Origin: JAAXTT01 sp964530215
GTDB taxonomy: Bacteria; Bacillota; Desulfotomaculia; Desulfotomaculales; Desulfocucumaceae
Reading direction: 5' to 3'
NCBI GenBank assembly: GCA_964530215.1
Contig: CAZHAJ010000062.1
Span: forward strand, 1 to 10,230
Length of the DNA: 10,230 bases
Shown here: piece by piece, positions 6,757-10,230 of the stretch
Layout of the letters: each line of letters begins with the position of its first letter
Numbering within the stretch: position 1 is the stretch's first letter
Position numbers and translations under genes: made by a program
The notes under the pieces: generated by a model
Databases searched by the model: none
What the model was told of the DNA's origin: nothing
What the model saw: the letters and a program-made list of their open reading frames with translations, nothing else

Positions 6757-6860
6757 AAATCCTTACGCTCAAGATTATCATTATAATTACTAGTTCGTAA
6801 AGCCCCTTTGAAGCGGGATGGAGAAAGCTTGTCTTTGATTTTATGTTGTCTCCAGTATGA

Positions 6861-6889
6861 TTGACAATCTATTGCATCGCATTTACTAT
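6861..6889 (+). promoter_or_regulatory. Candidate promoter for modABC
   Basis: TTGACA (6861-6866) is a perfect -35 hexamer. It is followed after 17 bases by TACTAT (6884-6889), which keeps the TA...AT core of a -10 box. It would give a leader of about 155 bases before modA. It is the best plus-strand promoter match in the gene-poor stretch 6757-7052. Confidence 0.5.
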
Positions 6890-6933
6890 TGACTTATTGT
6901 AATGTATGCAGCGTCGACTACTGTGTTTAAGCG

Positions 6934-7026
6934 ATGTTAATGTTGGGACTATTGTGCTATGTATTTCTCCGGGAAAATATTTTCCCTTTCAAAATAAAAG
7001 AAGATGCCGATGAGATAAGGAGGTAG
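6934..7026 (+). other. Short membrane-like frame, possible gene remnant in the modA leader
   Basis: A 30-codon frame from ATG 6934 to TAG 7024 encodes MLMLGLLCYVFLRENIFPFK followed by IKEDADEIRR. This looks like the last helix and charged tail of a membrane protein. There is no ribosome binding site before it and the frame is closed by TAA at 6928. It may be the decayed 3' end of a lost gene, a leader peptide, or chance. I could not identify a parent family, and the rest of 6757-7052 showed no other coding similarity in the frames I read. Confidence 0.3.
6971..6986. promoter_or_regulatory. 16-bp perfect palindrome upstream of modA
   Basis: GGGAAAATATTTTCCC is self-complementary over all 16 bases, with no spacer. 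It lies 66 bases before the modA start and about 80 bases downstream of the candidate promoter start. It could be an operator for a dimeric regulator. It does not resemble the E. coli ModE site. It also falls within the short frame 6934-7026, so it could be incidental. Confidence 0.35.
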
Positions 7027-7052
7027 TTAGCACAAAACAAGAAGGACGTGAT

Positions 7053-7847
7053 GTGATAAGGATACAAAGCGTATTTTTATTGGCAATTCTTTTTGCAGTA
7101 TTCGTTGTCACTGCTTGTGGTGGGATAAAAGAAGATGTTAAGGACCAGGAAGTGCCGATCAACTTAACTATTTCGGCTGCGGCTAGCTTAAAAGATGTGG
7201 CCGAGGAAATAAAGGATAGCTACACTAGATTACACCCAGAAATCACCATTACATATAATTTTGCCGCTTCGGGAACTCTGCAAAGACAAATCGAGGAAGG
7301 TGCACCGGTGGACATATTTATATCCGCCGGACAGTCTCAGATGGATGCTCTATCAGAGAAAGATCTGATGATTGAATCAACTCGTAGAGATTTGTTGGGG
7401 AACGATCTAGTTTTGATAGCCGGAAGTCATAGTAAAATCTCAGGGTTTGGTGATTTGATTGATCATAGAGTAACAAAAATCAGCATTGGTACTCCTGAAT
7501 CAGTACCCGCCGGTAAATATGCAAAAGAAGTATTGACTACTCTTAATATCTATAACAGAATTCAACCCAAGCTTGTACTAGCTAAGGATGTGCGTCAAGT
7601 ACTGACTTATGTTGAAACAGGCAATGTTGATGCAGGTTTGGTTTATCGTTCTGATGCAACCATCTCAGATGATGTAAAGATAGTGGCTGTTGCACCTCCC
7701 AATTCACATAAGTCCATTGTTTATCCTATGGCAATTGTTAAAAGCACTAAACATTTTAAACAGGCTGAAAAATTTGCGGCTTATCTGGCTGGCAAAGAAG
7801 CAGCTGGAATTTTTATTGAAAAGGGCTTTCAGCCCTTAAATAAGTAG
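7053..7847 (+). CDS. modA: ModA, molybdate-binding lipoprotein of ABC importer
   Basis: Extracytoplasmic receptor that captures molybdate (possibly also tungstate) and delivers it to ModBC. The 264-residue precursor has a lipoprotein signal: hydrophobic residues 7-21 and lipobox VTAC with the lipidated Cys22, as expected in a Gram-positive cell. The ModA signature follows: ISAAASLKDV (40-49), NFAASGTLQRQIEEGAPVD (69-87), GTPESVPAGKYA (147-158) and VETGNVDAGLVYRSDA (187-202). By comparison with E. coli ModA, the oxyanion ligands are probably Ser45, Ser73, Ala153, Val187 and Tyr198. The start is GTG at 7053, with GAAGGA (7041-7046) six bases upstream; other nearby starts hit stops. It is the first gene of modABC. 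The WtpA and TupA families differ in these motifs, so ModA is the better name. Confidence 0.94.
   Translation: MIRIQSVFLLAILFAVFVVTACGGIKEDVKDQEVPINLTISAAASLKDVAEEIKDSYTRLHPEITITYNFAASGTLQRQIEEGAPVDIFISAGQSQMDALSEKDLMIESTRRDLLGNDLVLIAGSHSKISGFGDLIDHRVTKISIGTPESVPAGKYAKEVLTTLNIYNRIQPKLVLAKDVRQVLTYVETGNVDAGLVYRSDATISDDVKIVAVAPPNSHKSIVYPMAIVKSTKHFKQAEKFAAYLAGKEAAGIFIEKGFQPLNK
7821..7837 (+). repeat. Small hairpin at the modA 3' end
   Basis: AAGGGCT, loop TTC, AGCCCTT: a perfect 7-bp stem inside the last modA codons, 8 bases before its TAG and 20 bases before the modB ATG. It has no U-tract, so it is not a terminator. It might adjust modA over modBC expression or protect mRNA ends; this is speculative. 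Confidence 0.4.
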
Positions 7848-7856
7848 GTTGGCAAT

Positions 7857-8531
7857 ATGTTTATTCAACTTCCCACTGAATGGCAACCGGTGATTCTATC
7901 CCTTAGAGTGGCAATAATTTCTGTGATTATCGTAACCTGTATAGGTCTTCCTATGTCTAGGCTACTTGCCAGGGTAGATTTCCCAGGCAAGGATATACTG
8001 GAAGCACTTATAACTATGCCACTGGTTTTACCTCCATCGGTGGTTGGCTATGGGCTACTGATGTTAATAGGGAAAAACGGAATTTTTGGCAAGATTCTTG
8101 CCGATATGGGAATATCTATTATCTTTACCTGGTGGGCAGCAGTTTTAGCGTCTTCAGTGGTAGCTTTTCCCCTAATGTATCAGAGTGCCAAGGCAGCCTT
8201 TAAAAGTGTGGATATAGATTTTGAAAAAGCAGCCAGAACATTGGGTGCCAGTGAAATCCGGATTTTTTTTACAATTACACTTCCTTTAGCAGGTCCAGGC
8301 ATAATAGCTGGTCTGGTACTTTCGTTCGCTAGGGCTCTAGGCGAATTTGGGGCCACCTTGATGGTGGCTGGGAACATACCTGGGCACACCCAAACAATCC
8401 CGCTGGCAATTTATTTTGCGGTGGATGCTGGTGATAATTCCACAGCCAAGACCTTAGTGGCAATAATAACTGTTTTCAGTTTTGCAGTTATTTTTTGGGT
8501 TAATAGATGGGTAAAAAAACAAGTACATTGA
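7857..8531 (+). CDS. modB: ModB, molybdate ABC transporter permease
   Basis: Membrane channel subunit that works as a homodimer with ModA and ModC. The 224 residues have five predicted helices (about 14-34, 50-71, 90-109, 141-162, 197-216), the normal size for ModB. The cytoplasmic EAA loop that docks on the ATPase is clear: EKAARTLGASEIRIFFTITL with conserved Gly130. It is followed by the ModB-typical FARALGEFGATLMVAGNIPG and TQTIPLAIY segments. The ATG at 7857 lies 9 bases after the modA stop, with only a weak AGG site overlapping that stop, so translation is probably coupled. Its 3' end overlaps or nearly abuts modC. Confidence 0.95.
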   Translation: MFIQLPTEWQPVILSLRVAIISVIIVTCIGLPMSRLLARVDFPGKDILEALITMPLVLPPSVVGYGLLMLIGKNGIFGKILADMGISIIFTWWAAVLASSVVAFPLMYQSAKAAFKSVDIDFEKAARTLGASEIRIFFTITLPLAGPGIIAGLVLSFARALGEFGATLMVAGNIPGHTQTIPLAIYFAVDAGDNSTAKTLVAIITVFSFAVIFWVNRWVKKQVH

Positions 8532-8545
8532 ATGGCAGTGAAAAA

Positions 8546-9199
8546 ATGTTGGAAGCCTCTTTTAGTAAAAAACTTTGGCATTTTACTTTAGATTTGCATC
8601 TTGAGGTAAAAAACCAAATTATTGTGTTGTGGGGTCCGTCAGGATCAGGTAAAACCACTGTTTTGCATTGCTTGGCAGGACTGCGGAAACCGAACGAGGG
8701 ATATATCAAACTTAATAATCGGATTCTATATTCATCAAGTAAAAAAGTAAATATTGCAACAAGATTCCGAAATGTAAGTTATTTGTTTCAGGACCATGCT
8801 CTTTTCCCTCACTTGACAGTAAGGCAGAATATTTTTTATGGCCTGAAAACAAAAAAAGCCTCTGCAGGCAGTAAGTACGATGAACCATTGAAATTGCTTG
8901 ATTCCTTTAGGATAGGGCATCTTATAGATCGTTACCCCCGTCAGTTATCAGGAGGGGAAAAGCAGAGAGTGGCATTAGCCAGGGCGTTAGCAGTAAAGCC
9001 CCAATTGCTGTTATTGGATGAACCTCTTAGTGCCCTTGATAAGAGTAATAGGATAAACCTGCGCAGGGAGATTAAAGAACTGCATACTCAGTGGCAGATA
9101 CCGTTTATATTGGTTACTCACGACGAAGAAGATGCTTCCGTCCTTGGTGATATTATTATTTCTTTAGAAAAGGGTTGCTTCAGGGAAGTTGATTGGTAA
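8546..9199 (+). CDS. modC: ModC, molybdate ABC transporter ATPase lacking the MOP domain
   Basis: ATP-hydrolysing subunit that powers uptake through ModB. From the ATG at 8546 the protein is 217 residues and contains a full ABC cassette. Counted from that start, it has Walker A GPSGSGKTT (30-38), Q-loop FQDH (Gln82), signature LSGGEKQ (135-141), Walker B LLLLDEP (154-160), D-loop SALD (162-165) and H-loop His192. I prefer 8546 because MLEASFSKKLWHFTLD aligns with the usual ModC N-terminus. An ATG at 8507 would add 13 non-conserved residues and overlap modB by 25 bases, and a TTG at 8528 is also possible; none has a strong ribosome binding site, suggesting coupling to modB. Typical ModC is about 350 residues with a C-terminal molybdate-binding MOP/TOBE domain. 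Here the protein ends about 25 residues after the H-loop, so that regulatory domain is absent. Confidence 0.92.
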   Translation: MLEASFSKKLWHFTLDLHLEVKNQIIVLWGPSGSGKTTVLHCLAGLRKPNEGYIKLNNRILYSSSKKVNIATRFRNVSYLFQDHALFPHLTVRQNIFYGLKTKKASAGSKYDEPLKLLDSFRIGHLIDRYPRQLSGGEKQRVALARALAVKPQLLLLDEPLSALDKSNRINLRREIKELHTQWQIPFILVTHDEEDASVLGDIIISLEKGCFREVDW

Positions 9200-9209
9200 G
9201 CACAAACAG

Positions 9210-9848
9210 CTATTTTTGCCAGACACAAATATTTTTTTTATTAAAGTACTTAATCTTAATAGAAAAGATTTTTTCTATCCAATAACATGTTTTTGAACTA
9301 TAAAAGCAAATATGAGTAGAATCACGTCTGTACCACCAAGTTTTAAAATCGCAGTTGTCATGAAAGAGTGTCATTATAGAAAGAATTCCATTTTTATTTA
9401 GAATTGAAACTAATACATCTAAAACCTCTTTAGGGTTCCGTACATGTTCAAGAACTTCTGTTGAAGTTATTAAATCATACTTCTTACTTTCAAAAGACTT
9501 ATCGTTGAAAAAGTAAGGATCATAAATATCCATTTTAATTCCCATAGAGGAAAGAAGTTGGCTTAAAACGGGACCCGGGCCGCAACCAAACTCCAGTCCA
9601 GAATCAAGCTTATTCGTAAAAGGAGCAACTGCCTCAACAATAAAATTATTGAGCATTTTTACATAACCTAAATTATCAAGACTATTATTGTGTATGGAAT
9701 ATCTTTCTTTTTCTTGTTTCTGATTCAAAATAAAGTCATCATCTATAAATATAAGATCACAATTTGGGCATTGAAAGTATTTGGGCTCAAAGACTTCTTC
9801 TATTAGAACCCCATCACAGTTACAAAGCCAACAATTCTTAGTTGTCAA
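9210..9848 (-). CDS. Class I SAM-dependent methyltransferase with Cys4 zinc-ribbon-like N-terminus
   Basis: A soluble 212-residue methyltransferase with unknown acceptor. The N-terminus has two Cys pairs, CWLC (Cys6, Cys9) and CPNC (Cys27, Cys30), forming a probable zinc ribbon. The Rossmann fold follows: motif I LEFGCGPG (85-92), an acidic residue ending strand 2 (IYDP, Asp110), and LITSTEVLEHV (126-136) for motif IV. The C-terminal WWYRRDSTHICFYS segment recalls a D-x-THxxFY pattern in Methyltransf_23-type enzymes. I choose TTG at 9848: AAGGAG lies exactly 7 bases upstream and the Cys motif begins soon after. An upstream TTG at 9884 has no ribosome binding site. Its 3' end is 10 bases from the convergent modC stop. 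It is strongly AT-rich and Asn/Lys-rich compared with modABC, so recent acquisition is possible. There is no neighbouring pathway to suggest a substrate. Confidence 0.85.
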   Translation of the reverse strand: MTTKNCWLCNCDGVLIEEVFEPKYFQCPNCDLIFIDDDFILNQKQEKERYSIHNNSLDNLGYVKMLNNFIVEAVAPFTNKLDSGLEFGCGPGPVLSQLLSSMGIKMDIYDPYFFNDKSFESKKYDLITSTEVLEHVRNPKEVLDVLVSILNKNGILSIMTLFHDNCDFKTWWYRRDSTHICFYSSKTCYWIEKIFSIKIKYFNKKNICVWQK

Positions 9849-10056
9849 AACCAATCTCCTTAGATAACAATATATATTAGGCAAATATGCTTATTTGTAT
9901 ATTAATTGATGTTAAATTACAAATAATATAGAATTATTATATGTCTACATATCTCTTATATCAAATCGTTGGAAGAATTGACTTGAATTAATTAATCAAG
10001 ATCAAGTGTTGAAAAAGGTTATAAATTTTGTGTTAAGAAACATTGGGGGATGATTT

Positions 10057-10230
10057 TTGATAAAAAATCTAAGTAGTAATACCAATATATCTAGCTCTCA
10101 GAAAGAAATGCGTTCAGCTTTTTTGGGTGGATTTGTAGGTCAATTTGTTTCCGGACTGATATGGTTAGGATCTTCTGTTGTAAGTGTTTTGGGTTCACCT
10201 TACTATGGTATTGCTTTTTTATTTTTTGGA
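10057..10230 (+). CDS. N-terminus of a membrane protein, cut by window end
   Basis: Partial gene of 58 codons with no stop before the window ends. The start is TTG at 10057, with GGGGGA (10045-10050) six bases upstream. An ATG at 10050 in another frame meets TAG after eight codons. After a polar N-terminus (MIKNLSSNTNISSSQKEMRS), two hydrophobic segments begin: AFLGGFVGQFVSGLIWLGSS and then GSPYYGIAFLFFG. The pattern suggests a small multi-pass protein, possibly of the DUF7010-like group, but this is a weak recollection. The 172-base AT-rich gap before it (9885-10056) shows no clear gene or convincing promoter pair. Confidence 0.6.
   Translation, partial: MIKNLSSNTNISSSQKEMRSAFLGGFVGQFVSGLIWLGSSVVSVLGSPYYGIAFLFFG

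Noticed and set aside
7821..7837. Hairpin at the end of modA as a terminator
   Set aside because: It lies before the modA stop and has no U-tract, and modB follows at once; it is kept only as a small structural repeat.
8180..8920. Minus-strand frames within modB and modC (8180-8389, 8500-8709, 8735-8920)
   Set aside because: They are antisense shadows of strongly conserved ABC transporter motifs.
1..10230. CRISPR array, tRNA, rRNA, or intact insertion sequence
   Set aside because: No regularly spaced direct repeats, tRNA-like cloverleaf, rRNA-like stretch or transposase motif was recognised on reading either strand.

Overview
This window most likely comes from a low-GC, endospore-former-like Firmicute of the Clostridia (a Desulfosporosinus/Desulfitobacterium-type genome is my best guess). 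The grounds are AT-rich DNA, strong GGAGG-type ribosome binding sites, frequent TTG/GTG starts, a sporulation-kinase-like sensor, a BspA-type leucine-rich-repeat fragment and a lipoprotein-type ModA. The assignment is inference; no rRNA or taxonomic marker is present.

Layout. 60-1859 (+): orphan membrane sensor histidine kinase (multi-TM module, PAS, HisKA, HATPase) whose 5' end looks abnormal. 1903-1941: perfect 18-bp stem-loop, probably a terminator shared with the convergent remnant at 1954-2490 (-), a decayed BspA-like repeat gene with three in-frame stops. 2588-2959 (+): small protein of the pyrimidine-dimer glycosylase (Pyr_excise/TIGR02328) family, whose stop codon interlocks with that of a convergent dicarboxylate/glutamate:cation symporter (2956-4305, -).

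4549-6062 (-): a compact three-gene unit of MarR-type regulator, eight-TM membrane protein of unknown function, and a 48-residue DUF4177-like protein that is easily missed. It is driven by a perfect-consensus promoter with two copies of a 12-bp palindrome built into it, which is a clear autoregulation design. 6253-6756 (+): CPBP/CAAX-type intramembrane protease gene cut off just after its EExxxR motif, exactly where a REP-like 29-bp hairpin begins. 6757-7052: decayed or regulatory DNA with a good promoter, a 16-bp perfect palindrome, an orphan Shine-Dalgarno sequence and a short membrane-protein-like frame.

7053-9199 (+): modABC, a complete molybdate (or tungstate) ABC importer: lipoprotein receptor, permease, and an ATPase without the usual C-terminal molybdate-binding (MOP) domain. 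9210-9848 (-): SAM-dependent methyltransferase with a Cys4 zinc-ribbon-like N-terminus. 10057-10230 (+): start of a membrane protein that runs off the window.

The window is mostly small independent transcription units plus gene decay. The only multi-gene functional units are modABC and the MarR operon. I found no CRISPR array, tRNA, rRNA, intact transposase or clear defence or biosynthetic cluster. The MarR unit, with a promoter-embedded double operator controlling an unknown membrane protein and a tiny DUF4177-like protein, is the best candidate for undescribed biology.
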